This document shows positions 12,127 through 25,925 of a stretch of DNA of 64,000 nucleotides, in pieces. Within the stretch, counting starts at the first letter, position 1. The number at the start of each line of letters is the position of its first letter. Position numbers and translations under genes: made by a program. This DNA is from Trichoplax sp. H2. Its lineage: Eukaryota > Placozoa > Uniplacotomia > Trichoplacea. The DNA is taken from NCBI GenBank assembly GCA_003344405.1, contig NOWV01000002.1, forward strand, positions 558,001 through 622,000, written 5' to 3'. The notes beneath the pieces are model-generated. The model made no database searches. It was not told the origin of the DNA and was given only the letters and a program-made list of their open reading frames with translations.

Positions 12127-12716
12127 GATGATTAGTAGATGATTGCAAGAATTCGATAATTACTGTGAACAATTTCGAATACATAACCAATTTGACCAAA
12201 GATCATCCAATTTATACATTAAGGTCCGGATCGAAGAGAACCAATCACAGTTGATCACTAATTGGCTCCGATCAGGTCCGCAAATCCAGATCGAGCTGCC
12301 GGATCGAATTTGGATTGTGCGCACTGGTTCTAGATACGTTTTCGCGCTAAATACAATACTATACTGAGTGCAGTGGTAGTACTATTACAGTACTGCAATA
12401 TGCGATGATGACTGCGAGAAACTTAACACATACAGACCGCTCTGCTGAGTACTGAGTGTACACTTGAAGCGGTACAGTATAGCTATGTACATTACTGTAT
12501 TGTGTGAATGTGAAGTAAAGAGTTGTAAATTCTCCATAGCAGCAGATCCCATTTCTGACCTGGATTAATAAATTATTTTTATTATAGTATAGTAGTCCGC
12601 CACATTGGATCCTTCACTGTAGTTGATTTTAAGATTACCTTAAAGGTCGATTATTTCTAAAATATACTGATGTTCATGTAGTACTGTAGCCTATGTACTC
12701 ATCGTGAAATTACGAT
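12127..12716. promoter_or_regulatory. Divergent promoter region between H2A.X and UBE2T
   Basis: The two start codons face away from each other across 590 bp. On the H2A.X side there is TATAAATT (12209-12216, minus strand) about 84 bp before the ATG. CCAAT boxes follow in both orientations (12241-12245 plus; AGCCAAT at 12261-12267 minus). This is a usual histone promoter layout. I see no TATA box near the UBE2T start. Confidence 0.6.
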
Positions 12717-14109
<1,393 letters not shown>

Positions 14110-15102
14110 TTGACTGCAATTAGCCTAACCAGTTTCAGAAAAGCAATTTGTAAATATTACAGAAATTTCGCACCTTATTTATGTAATGATGTATATTCTG
14201 CCATAAATCCTATTTATGTGCTAATATCTGTATATTGGTAATTGTCATGGTCATTTGAAGTCAGCTGTATAAAGATTGAAACCTAACTTTTTGGAAAATG
14301 TGCAATTGATTAGGTTTGGCATTTCTATAGCCTAGATTTATCATCTATTTCCAAAAATATACGTATATGTTGTAAACTCAAGAGTTTCGAGGTTTCATGC
14401 AGGATATGAGACGTACAGTATAGTAGTCATTCTTGAGTATCTCTATACACGTCTATATCATGCGTCTATACACTATTACAGTACTGTATGCAATTATTTT
14501 ATTGGCAACAAGTATATAATACCAAATTATTCTAAAATAATGTAATAACCAGAGCCTGAGATTGATCATTTCAAATTGATTTGTAAATAAAAGGAGAATT
14601 TTTGAAAGTCAAATGGTTGTATCTATAAAACTACGTCAAAAACAAGTACAAATACCAGCATCATTGGTGTACCAACATACAACTGTAGCATGAACAGTAA
14701 ATTGCTAGTATTGGTTAGGGAATGACTATGTGGAAATGTAGGCCAGACAGAAGGGGAAAATGACATGGTTTATGGTTATCATCCAAGTTGATCATCTATT
14801 ATAATTTAATTTCATTTTTCAGGAAAATGAAGTCAAGCAGCTGACGAAAGTACATGCTGTAGTCAGCTCATTTACTGACGTTAGTAACATGACAGCTTCT
14901 TAATCGCGCTTGTCTATGGGATCCATTTCAAGTACCAAAAGCTTTGAATTTTTCCAAGCAGTTACTATCGTCAGTGTGGATTTTTATGTATCCAGTAGGT
15001 CCTATTTTGCCAATGGAGCAGAGTAGAATTCTCCTTGGCATGATCTATGGTCAAATTCAAGCTCATCTTCATGATCGCTTGCTGACAATATCAGGCAACC
15101 CT
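14110..15102. other. UBE2T 3' region with an unassigned exon-like stretch
   Basis: A possible AATAAA for UBE2T lies at 14586-14591. At 14823-14903 an acceptor with a good pyrimidine tract (TTCATTTTTCAG) opens a 26-codon phase-0 frame ending in TAA, a candidate alternative last exon. From 14893 to about 15100 another plus frame reads protein-like (LWDPFQVPKALNFSK, YPVGPILPMEQSRILLG), but I do not recognise it and no second exon was found. Confidence 0.4.
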
Positions 15103-15520
15103 ACAGTACAGTACAGGACTGTGAGTTTCCGGTACAGTACAGTAGTCTAGTGTACAGTACTTTGTACTGTACTATACAGTACGGAAAGACTTGCAGACTG
15201 TACAGTACAGTACTCTACTCTACTGTACTGTACTGTACGTCAGGTCTAACTCTACTGTACTGTACAGTACTACTACTACTAGTAGAGTACAGTACTGTAG
15301 TCTAGTGTACTGTACACTGTACTGTACGGAAAGACTGACAGGCTGTACTGTACTCTACTAGTGTGCACTGTACAGTACTGTACTGCTAGTAGAGGTTCCG
15401 GTACAGCACAGTACTATAAAAAGACGGTAGTACTGTAGTCTAGTGTACTGTACTCAGTGTACTGTACTATACAGTGCGGAAAGACTGACAGACTTACTGT
15501 ACACCGCCCCTATAGCAACT
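15103..15520. repeat. Dense array of GTACTGTAC / CAGTACTG palindromic units
   Basis: Overlapping short palindromes (GTACTGTAC, CTGTACAGTAC, TAGTCTAGTGTAC) fill about 400 bp. They are interspersed with repeats of GGAAAGACTG and GTTTCCGGTACAG-type segments, giving an irregular higher-order repeat. The array ends about 120 bp before the SMP-C2-C1 start codon. The same unit occurs in smaller runs elsewhere in the window. Confidence 0.85.
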
Positions 15521-15641
15521 GTACTGCACTGAGAGAGAGTTTATTTGCGGTCAATCTTGGTTAGCGAATGACGTGAACGCTCAATGTAGAACCAATATGT
15601 CCTAAAGCAAGACACACCATGGCTCGACTGATTTTTGGGCC

Positions 15642-18600
15642 ATGATGAATATTTCCACCGTTTTACTTCGATTATTTCGACCCTTTATTTACTTATCTAT
15701 TAGTATACGTTCTAGTTTGTCTATACTCGCGAGCTATGCTACTTCTCCATTGGTTATTGCAGCCATAGCCACCCTGATAATCTTGATCATTTCTCACTTT
15801 TATTGGAGTAGTAATAGTAGTAGTGGTGATGATCAGCAGAAGAAGACTAACGGTAATATCGATGATGCCACCGGTCCAAAAGCTACAACCAGGCGTAGCA
15901 TGATAGGAGGGATTCCTGTATTGCTTGAAAAATTCATGAAACCTCAAGCCAAGGAAGATCTTATCCAAATAAAGATTAATAAACGAGTCGATGATGATGG
16001 CGAACGATGTGAATGGATTAACGCTGTCATTCGATGGTTTTATTTACAAGGACCTGATGTCAATCAATTGATTCAAGTATGGCTTGATGCTTTAAATTTA
16101 GAATTAGCCAAATTTAATCAGGTAAGAGGGTAGTGTACAATCTGCTTCATTTTTCTTCCTTTTTCAAATATCTTGTATTCAATGCAAAGACTACATCAAT
16201 ATGAGCAACTTTGCTTCAATCTCGTGTACGACATTAAAATGGCCAGGACTGGTCTACTGTCTCCCAATGATTTTGCAGTCATCAGCTTGATGGGTATACT
16301 TTTTTCATACATGTATCGCACATCGATCTTGAATATTGGCTAGGATTTGATCAATTTTTGCAAGTACAAGCAATAAATTGAATACAACATCATGACACTC
16401 ATTTGCCCATATAGGTGGTGTATATATACTTTTCCTTACACGTAGCCAATATCTTTGTCCATTGTAGAATCATGGATCGGGATTTAAAACGGTAGATTGT
16501 AACATTACTTCTACAATCACACATAATATATCGTCAAGGGTGAGATTGCATTAAATTACTTCAAGACTAATACCAATGCAAAGTAGGGACTACTCGACTA
16601 ATCTCTATCATACAAGACAGCTCTATATCCGATCAATTTCTAGCTTCTACCTCAAATTCCCTGCAATCCGTACTTTAGCCCAACTATCCTATCCAGTTAC
16701 TGCTAACTCAAGTCTTGGATAGCATCAAGTTGTAGTCTTAAAATGCAATCGTCATGATTGCTGAAACAGAATATACTCACTCTTAAGGAATTGACCTTTA
16801 CATTCTTAGCACGCTTTGTTCAAATTTTTAATCTAACTGAATGGATCAAATGAAATCCTTCATGCCTTTCAATGTTTGATTTCATTTTGGGGGATAGACA
16901 TAGCCGCGCTTTTACTACTATCCACTATAGTCGTATTAAAATAAATGTCTGCATGTGTACAATGCCATCTATTACACATATTCAAGTTAAAGCCCAAGTC
17001 TTCTCCTTTATTCTCATCTGCGCTTGTAGTTCTAATAACAATAATGCATAGCCTGCCTATTTTTTGGCTAGTATAGTACTTCAATTAATTCAGTATCGAA
17101 TACAATAGTAGATTCTTATTTTAATTCTATTGATTGATTCTTGTTGCAACCTATTCAGCTCGTGCAACATTAATTAACTAACGAATTTTAAAATTAATCA
17201 ATTATGATAATCTATATGATCTTTAGAGCTAAATGGACAAGTTCATAATTTTTACATATATCACAGTTTCTTTACTATTCATTTTTCAAAGGAGTTCAAC
17301 AGTAATCAGAAAATTGTACTGATCTAAATCAATTTTATCAGTTTTACCGACAGTAGGACTTTTTCTACTGAGATAGTGTAGTACAGTACGTATTGTTGTT
17401 CATGACCAATATAACGAATATAAGAGGAAACAAATCTTAGCCGATGTTCGGTAAATCACCTTCTATATGAAACATGAGCTAAGAATCGATTTATGTAGAA
17501 AGCATTACATCTATCGATTAATAAAGTGCATAAAATTGATACTCCAACTGCTCGGACTTTTAAATTTGGTAAACTGTACAGCAGTACAATGTAAATACCG
17601 ATATGCAGGTAAGATGGAGTCAATTATTTGCTGTTAATAGAAAGATGTTAGAATGACGATTAAGTCTATTTCATCGCAAAAATGATTTACTTTCATCATT
17701 TTTATATTATAATTTTAAAATGGAAGACAATGATTGAAAAATTTCATCCTTCAATTTATTCATCATCCGGGGGACTACTACTAAAACTCGCTGTTACTGT
17801 TATTAGACTTTGGAATATTTTTGACAAATATTTTCTGCAATTAATTAATTGAATACATTGTGAAAAAGAAGCATTCTAGATAATTGAATGAATTGTAGCA
17901 ATGCAAGACAGTTAGATGTTGTTATTAATAATAACAAATGTAGCTATACATGAGCACTGTACGAACTGTAAAAATTATTATGCGCGTAAATGCAAATCAT
18001 TTTAATTTACCAAAGTTAGTATATGGATTTTTTAGCTTTTTGAAAATTTATACAGCTTTTTGCTGAAAACTGAGTTGTGAATATCTTCAAAAATTCATCA
18101 TCATAGCTACTAATGTCCACCGATTTTAAAAAATTTTTGCCAATCAACATTAATATAGACTTTCTTTCACTAATCCATAGTTGATCGAGTACGTTGTCTC
18201 GTTCTTCTTTCATAAATAACTCGTTGTACTAGTACAGTGGATACAAATATACTATACACATATATCTATCGCATAAATAATAAAATTGTTTATTGCTGAC
18301 CAACATATACATCTAATTGTTATATTTAGATTGAATAAAAACCAATTATAAGCCTAGATCTATAAAATAAAGTATAAATACGATTGTATAAAATTGTCAG
18401 AAATGTATCAAATCACTATTCAGCCAAATAATGGCTATCACACTAGTATACGAGTACGTTGTACATTGGCACCTTGACTTCTTATAGCCTAGAATTTCTT
18501 GTCTACGATTTGTCTTTATTTACCAACTCAATAATTACAGGTGTATCCTATGTTTGTTATAACTAACCAGTATCGCACGAGTTTCGATTACCAAAATCAT

Positions 18601-21600
18601 TTGTTTCTAAATTATTCTTAACTCATCGGTGTGTATTAATTTCTAGCAATTTACCACTACGATACATTAATAAGGTTAGGGCATTTCTTCATGTACTTTA
18701 TCATGAGTGCTCGATCATGATTTTAGTAATCACCTATACAAAAACATAAATAAATTAACGATTGTGTTACAGAATATTTAAATTAGGCGTCTTGTCATCG
18801 CTGCTTAATTGTTGTTGCAGCGACAACATTTATGTAAAGCTGACGAAGTATTGCTTAGACGGTAGAAATAAGTCTTATCTTAGTACTTCTCATCAGTGTG
18901 GAATACGAGTAAATTGCGAAATCTTACTCTTTGCTAACACTGAATATTTTTTTAATCTATAATGAGTAATGAGTAAAAATAGATCAGTACAATTTATATT
19001 CTTGATCCTACAATAAGGGAAAAGATACGCATAACGGTAAATAGTGTAAAAATAGATCAATGTCCTACAATGATTTATTCATCTCTATGGATATTACATG
19101 TTATTCAAAAAGTTATTTACTCTTATTCTATTATCACATTGCAATAAGTAAAATAGATTAATGTGATGCGCTATATATTTCTTATATCAAGCATGTATTG
19201 TAATACGTAAATAATGCATGTCTACATACGTATGTGCATATCGTATTTCTATTTCGTTATTGCTTTTACTAGTCTAGCCCATGATAAAATATTAAGGACT
19301 GATTTATTTTTAATTGTCATGTTTGCACAATAACGTTATTGAGTATCCAATAAGGGCACTATGTACGATTATTACTTTCTTAATTAATTTTTATTCTGCT
19401 ATTGTATTATTTGTATCCAAAGTGTAAGAGTTATCATTTAATGAAACTATGACGAGAAGTTCATATCCTATAACAACTTTAATTAATAATTTAGGTCTCA
19501 ATAAAGTCACTTTTAGTAAGAATATTAGAACCTTTAATAGCTTACAGTTATGTAGTTACCCATTTTAGACAAAGTTAGGTACAGGGTAGGATAAATGGTA
19601 TTGGCGACATATAACCAGTAACTTTATAGTTTGCAAACTTGAATTCACCAACTTTTTTCAGGCCTTTAGACTTGACTTTTTTGTGTATTATACGCATGTC
19701 AAGTTTTATGATGCGGTATAATATCATTCATATATGGTATCTAAAATCTGCTGATCAATATTATTGTGTTTAAATGGATATCTTGACATGATGAGAAAAG
19801 ATAGATAACTGATGAGTTATTTCATGAACGATTGCTGGAGATATCATTCTATTTTTATTAGAATCAGACTTTTTGCGTTGTAATTAAATATCTGATAGAT
19901 GAATTATAAATATTATAGAGTCTTAATAGCAAGTTGCCCTAAGCAGTATTTAAACCATCGCATATCCTATGCAACAATCCATGAATTTAATTAATCAACT
20001 TTAATTGAAAAAGTAATTCATGCTAATTTGCAATTTTTTTCTCTCGTCTTGATTTCAGTCTAGTGATATCGAATTAAAAATCGATCGTTTGCATCAAAAT
20101 ACCTTGCCTCCTACAATCGAAAGTATTAAAAGTATATCAGGAGCACGAGATGCTATGGTGAGTCTAATTTGCTATTACTTTAAGTTAATTATGTTTGTAG
20201 GTCACTTTGGGCTATTGTAACTTTAATGTTTAATTTCGAAGTCGGAATTAACCTGTACATCTCAAAAATTTTTCTTTCAGGAATTAGCAATACAAATTAA
20301 AACAGATGAATTAGGTTTCATTATTAACGTTAGCAGTAAAGATTATGATAATGTCCTATATAACGTTCTTGTAAAAGCGATAATGACTAAGGTAAATTTA
20401 CTTCACTTGACTTTATTATTATTAAAATTACATTAACGTGGACAAAATATTTTTAGACAGATTTTGTTCACATCCACCTAAGATACCAGACGTTAATATC
20501 TATGTTGCTTCTGTTACATATTATATAAGTAACACTTGTTATTATTACTTTATGAAAGGCTATTTTACAATTAATTGTTATCGATGGCTGTCTAAATGTA
20601 CGGATGGTAATGGCTGACGAATTCGAAGCAAAAATTGAAGTCCGAGCAAAAGATCTACCTGTATGATATATATTAGTGTTATAAAGTAGTGATGTTATAT
20701 AACAGACAAGTATACAATTTGCCTAAAATTAATTTACAACTGAATCTAATCTATAGGAAGATACAATTAGTGAACATTTACTAGATTCCATCCGTTGTGC
20801 TGTAAAAGATGTTGTACTAAATGCTGTACCAACAGTAATTCTAAAAAATCCACTTGTAACAAGTCCTCCAATCAATTCACAATTTAAGGTATATTCAATA
20901 AATTTTTAAAATCAAAGAAAAATCTGATAATGGTCATTTCTAACTTCAATAGTTTGATCAACTGAAAAGTCGAAGAGAATCACTACGGACGGTACCAGTA
21001 GATGGGCGCATAATTATAACAGGTTAGTTTCATCGTTGTTTTGTATTCTTTCAAATGCCTTAAACTTTACTCTATTCATTTCATATTTTTTTTCCGTAGT
21101 TATTTCTGCGTGTGGGCTAATTGCTAAACATAATCACGGTAATGCTTATAAATGGTTTCTATCAGAATTGCCACTAATAGTAGATCATACTGTCTTATAA
21201 TCGCTTCTGATTGTAATCACTTAGATATAACAAAAACTAAATATTGTCATCAAAATTATTTTCAGGTCATAGCTGCCCTTATTGCGTTATTAAAATGGAT
21301 TCTACTGTTTATAGAACTAAAATTGTGCGATTAACAGCGGATCCCGTATTTAATGAGCATTTTGTCTTGTATGTATTGCCATTAGTTTAATTCTTATCCT
21401 AGACGATAGCATCAGTGAATATGTCATGATCTATTTGATTTATATTTTATAGCGAGACAAATAGCAAGAGTGGAGATATTACTTTTGATATGTATAGCAG
21501 TGATACGCTGGCAAAAGGTAGAACAAAAGCTTTTCCATTCAAACACCAAGTTATCTACTTTGCATTGATGTGCCAACATTACACCATTTAGATACTTTTC

Positions 21601-23568
21601 TTGGGCGCACATCTGTATCCTTATTAGCAATTCAAGCTTCAGAAGGTCAAATGCATGCAAAACTTCCATTATCTGGTTTAAAACCGAATGATAATATTAC
21701 TGGTTATTTAAATGTTGAGGTTTGTTGATAATATAATTATTTTAACAAAACATATGCTTAATATATCATACTGAATAAGAGTACTCGAAATTGGTACTAT
21801 CTCAACTTATGTTACGATGTTAACATCAATTATAATTATTATTCTGATATTAAATAATTCTTATGTTACTAGTATTCTTTTAAGCCTGTTGTTGCTGCTA
21901 ATGGTTCTGCTATTCCGACGAATAAGTTAGAAATACCTCCCAGAAGTCGAAGTTAGTTACGAAATAGTGGCGATGTAATTCGTTTATGTTGGTTTATTAT
22001 GTCGATTGTAATGATTGTAATTCTAAATGCAGGAAATTCGCAGTCAGAAGTTTCGATTTGTTCATCTTATGGGGGTATCCAGTTCGATATTACTGATACG
22101 TCCACAAAGACTTTAGCCAAGTCTGAAATTGATAACGTTAGTGTCAAAAGTCAAGCTGATACCGATAAAAACAGCGTCGATGATCAAGAAAAGGATAAAG
22201 ATAGACATAATGTAGATTATTCTCAGGGAATTGGTACGTAACATTATCCTATTTAAAGTTATAGATGTACGTGATTAAGATTAATTTTAATAATTTGTTT
22301 CTATCGATGAGTAGGTTTTACCATTCCTAAGGATCGTAGTACTGGTAATTTTTTGAAACGTGCATTTTCAACTCGTAAGAAAAAAGTACGCGATTCGACT
22401 GTAAATAGTAACTCTAATATGTTGTCTAAGCCGAATGAAGTTGTAGTCCCTGACATGGGTCGACCCATGAGCCATACATCCCTAGATAAACTTAATAAAG
22501 GTTCAATAGCTTCTTCTGCAAATAGCCATGATCAAGTTAGCGTTCTCTCTAACACAAGTATGAGCTGTTGATGAATCATTTAATTGACATTTGTTGATTG
22601 TAGATATTATTGTGTTATGAAATATTATTATTGAATGCTCGTTTAACGCTTGTATGATACCATAGGTTCGATTAACAAAGCTATGTCTAAACTTAGTTAT
22701 TCACCAAACGGGTATTCATCACTTGTGATGGAAACAACAGAAAATGACAGACCAAGGTAAATTTAAATATATTCTTATTATGTAATTTGTCTCATAATGT
22801 CTGAGATACAGCTGATGTTGTTGCTGTTTTTTTAACTTACTAGATACTACTTAATTCCTTTAAATATGGAACGAGATAAATCTTACAATATCTCCGGCAT
22901 TAAGCTCCACGTCTACAATGATCACGTTTTTACAGCTGTTCACTTTGCAACGTACGAACTTCGTATATAAGCCTATATTTCCACTTAGGTTATATAATAT
23001 AGAACTAACTAAGGAACTAATGAAGAATTTTTACCATTAATTATAATTAGACCCGTTGAATGCAGTGTCTGCAATAGACAACTATCAAGGCGAATTGGAA
23101 AACAAGGTTATCAATGCAGAGGTATATTAGTCTGTAATAATTACTTCAAATATCTTCAATATATAGATCATCGTGTAACATTGATATTTTAGGCTTAAAA
23201 TTTGGTAGCTTATGTTGGATTTGAAATTTAATATGTAAGGTGATAATTTTCTGTTTTTATCTTTTATTGCTTTACTTAAAGATTGCAATTTAATTTGCCA
23301 TAAGCACTGTCACTATCGGGTTACAAATTTGTGCCCGTCCAGTACCGTATCACAGATGGATATGTAAGTTCTAAAATTTTATGAGCGTAATATTTCAATA
23401 AAATTTACAACTGACGAGACATAATCTTATCGTAAATTGTAGTCTGCACTTGCATGATAGGTATTCATGTACGTAAGAAGAAAAACTGAATGTATAGTAA
23501 TATTTTTATACCGATATTGTTTTAGGGTTATCCTCCAAAAAGGGAACGATCATAATTTAAGTTTATAA
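15642..23568 (+). CDS. ER-anchored SMP-C2-C1 lipid-transfer protein (TMEM24/C2CD2-like)
   Basis: Eighteen exons: 15642-16121, 20059-20157, 20281-20391, 20559-20660, 20757-20888, 20953-21022, 21100-21138, 21266-21368, 21453-21517, 21592-21719, 21873-21951, 22033-22233, 22315-22557, 22666-22756, 22844-22951, 23051-23121, 23282-23363, 23526-23568; 748 residues. The N terminus has hydrophobic segments (about 15-50) suited to an ER anchor. An SMP-like domain spans about 110-308 (starts CEWINAVIRWFYLQG). A C2 domain follows (about 315-460; GRIIITVISACGL, DPVFNEHF) but lacks the usual first calcium-binding aspartates. A basic patch, KRAFSTRKKKVR, is at 551-562. A C1 finger at 675-725 fits H-X12-C-X2-C-X14-C-X2-C-X4-H-X2-C-X7-C exactly. 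SMP proteins move lipids at membrane contact sites; C1 domains bind diacylglycerol. TMEM24 and C2CD2 lack a C1, so this is an unusual combination. Confidence 0.85.
16122..20058 (+). other. Intron 1 of the SMP-C2-C1 gene (3.9 kb)
   Basis: This is by far the largest intron in the gene, between CAG/GTAAGAG and TTTCAG/TCT. It is AT-rich. A minus-strand frame at 18016-18213 (65 codons, ATG present) looks protein-like (LWISERKSILMLIG), but I do not recognise it and it has no detectable partner exons. Confidence 0.6.
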
Positions 23569-25610
23569 TAGATTCCTGACAATTTTATTTCGTTCAAAGA
23601 AGACTAGTTGTATTACAGTAACGAGGCTTAATGGTCACTGTATTGATTGGTTTAAGTAAAAACGGTTTAATACAGATATGCGACAACTGTAGCCAGTTGG
23701 TGTCTGTCTACATTTCATTTAAGTATTCATGTTTATAGGTACACTAAAGTTTTAGATGAATCCAGCACTATTCATATAGCATGTGTAAGATTATATCTTG
23801 TATATGTTTTAGTTAGATACTGCGATCTTTTTATGGCGATATAATTTGACCTGATGCAGAATTTTTTTGCTATTATTGCAAGGCTATGTTATGAGATTTA
23901 TCAATAGACTTTCGCGATGGAGAAAGTAACCATTTACTTCGACGAGTAGCGCAATAATTAAATTCTTCGTTTCTTATATGAAATATTAATTATATGTATG
24001 TATGTGCTTTGATTTAAGTTATCTTATGGATGCGAACTTGTTGTTTATTATTATTTTTAGGTACAACATTTAGATTTCGAATTAATTATATATACAATTG
24101 AGTACAGATATTCTTTGCATGAAGTCTTTGCTATCGGTAAATGTTAGTGCTTCGAGCTTGTTGGACATGAACATTACTGGATTGATTATTTCGAGTTTTG
24201 GATTCGATTTTTATACGTGTTCCGTACAAGGACGGACTGCATATCCAGAATGGTTACTTAAAAGTCTGACGGAATATGCATAAAATAAAAGACCTTGAAA
24301 TGAAATCTCATAGGCTAACTTGTCTGCTATGCTAGTAAATTATACTGCGAGATAATGTTGGCAAATCTCTTTCTAAAATTTAGAAAGTCCATTGGATTAG
24401 TTGGTAGTTAATGTGCCATACCGTAGTAGGTGAAAATGTAACAATTAAGAACCTCGTTATCTTCATATGCTACATGTGAATGCGATATACGCATATCCAA
24501 AAAATACAAAAACTAGTCATGGTATTATGCCAAGTAATACACTTATGACTGAACAAGGGTTATTGATTGGATTGGATATTAAGCTCGCTAGGTACAGTAC
24601 AAGGAAGATATCGAATGATTAAATGAAATTATTATTGAAGAGTCTACAATGGGCATGTTGATTCTAACATTTTAGACTTATAAAGTATACTCAGAAATCC
24701 ATAATCATTATACCGTCTTGCGGTATCTAGGCGAAACTTAGAGTTTTTCTTTTATCTCTATCAATCTTACCCCATTCGACTAAGAAATACTTAATACAGT
24801 ACAATAAATTTATAATATCTCGAGATTATTCAATTTCTACATCCGAGATATTACGAGTATGTTTATATATCGATATAAGCAGTTACGCTACCTTACTTTG
24901 TTTGCGCAATAAACATTATAAGCAAAGTATTGAAGCATTAACCAACACGATTTACCATTGCTGTGTACAGCATTGAACCTTCATTATTAGTATACAGCTT
25001 TCCTTGATATTCAAAATGAAGAGAAAGCAAATACGTATTTAACGAATTCATTTTATTTATTAAGTTTTCATTTTTATTCATTTTTTCAGCAAAACTATGA
25101 ATTTTACAACGCATAAAAGCCATATTTCTTATTTTTCTCATTGGTACTCCATTACAGCAAACCTGTAGATAATTTTAACATGAATCATAGGATGATATAC
25201 AGTGATCGATAAAGTCCTTACAACTTGTCATCCATTCTAGGTTAAAAAGCCGTACATTGTCAAGATAGGCTAGACTACAGCTCTATTCTACTTTGGAAGA
25301 ATGATGCAATGTCAAATTACAAACAGAGGAAATCTCTTCGAATACATTACAGTCCGTTTACGGTTAGAAAAAATTCATAGTGCTTAATATTGTTGCGCAG
25401 TGTGAAAACGGTCGTTGTTAAGAAAATTGAATGAGATTGAGTTAAAGCTTGCTTTGAAAATTAATTAGCCTTGCATATTGATGGCGTCTTACTATCTACC
25501 GTGTGATATCCTTGCAAACCAGTCTATACTCAAGAAGAATAACCATCCGCGATATTGAGACATCAAATAGAACATGAGTGTTCACTATTCTTCATTATAT
25601 TAATAGAGTA
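23569..25610. other. Intergenic region with one orphan exon-like frame
   Basis: Mostly AT-rich with no identified gene. On the minus strand 25162-24956 is a 69-codon phase-0 open stretch bounded by CTACAG and ATG/GTAAAT. It includes MRKIRNMAFMRCKIHSFAEK and a glycine- and tyrosine-containing end (YQGKLYTNNEGSM). It may be an exon of an unrecognised gene or chance. Confidence 0.35.
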
Positions 25611-25925
25611 TTACTTTTCAAATTCGAATTTTGGAAATTCGGTTAAATTTCCGCCACCGAAACGATTTTGAATTCTCACAAGTTCATCAGCCATTCGCCT
25701 TTCCTCCTCGGATGTTACATCGACGAATCCGCCACCAGCTGTTTTCTTCTTCTGATTGTATTCCTTTAATTTCTCAATAAACAGCTGCTTAATAGGATCG
25801 ATTTTTTGAGCATTTTTATTAGAGCCTAAGACCATTCCACTGGAGGCGATATAACGTCCAACCAGTAATCTACCACTTGAAAGAGTGCTGATTTGACTCT
25901 GGATTTTAACCAACCGCAACGCCAT
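25611..25925 (-). CDS. ATP5PF: ATP synthase peripheral stalk subunit F6 (coupling factor 6)
   Basis: A single-exon frame of 104 residues (human precursor 108). The N terminus (MALRLVKIQSQISTLSSGR) is basic and free of acidic residues, as expected of a mitochondrial import signal. The mature part matches coupling factor 6: DPIKQLFIEKLKEYNQKKK, TAGGGFVDVTSEEE and the end LTEFPKFEFEK (human DPIQKLFVDKIREYKSKR and FPTFKFE). The subunit sits in the peripheral stalk that links F1 to Fo in the inner membrane. The gene diverges from the homocysteine methyltransferase gene 456 bp away. Confidence 0.93.
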   Translation of the reverse strand: MALRLVKIQSQISTLSSGRLLVGRYIASSGMVLGSNKNAQKIDPIKQLFIEKLKEYNQKKKTAGGGFVDVTSEEERRMADELVRIQNRFGGGNLTEFPKFEFEK

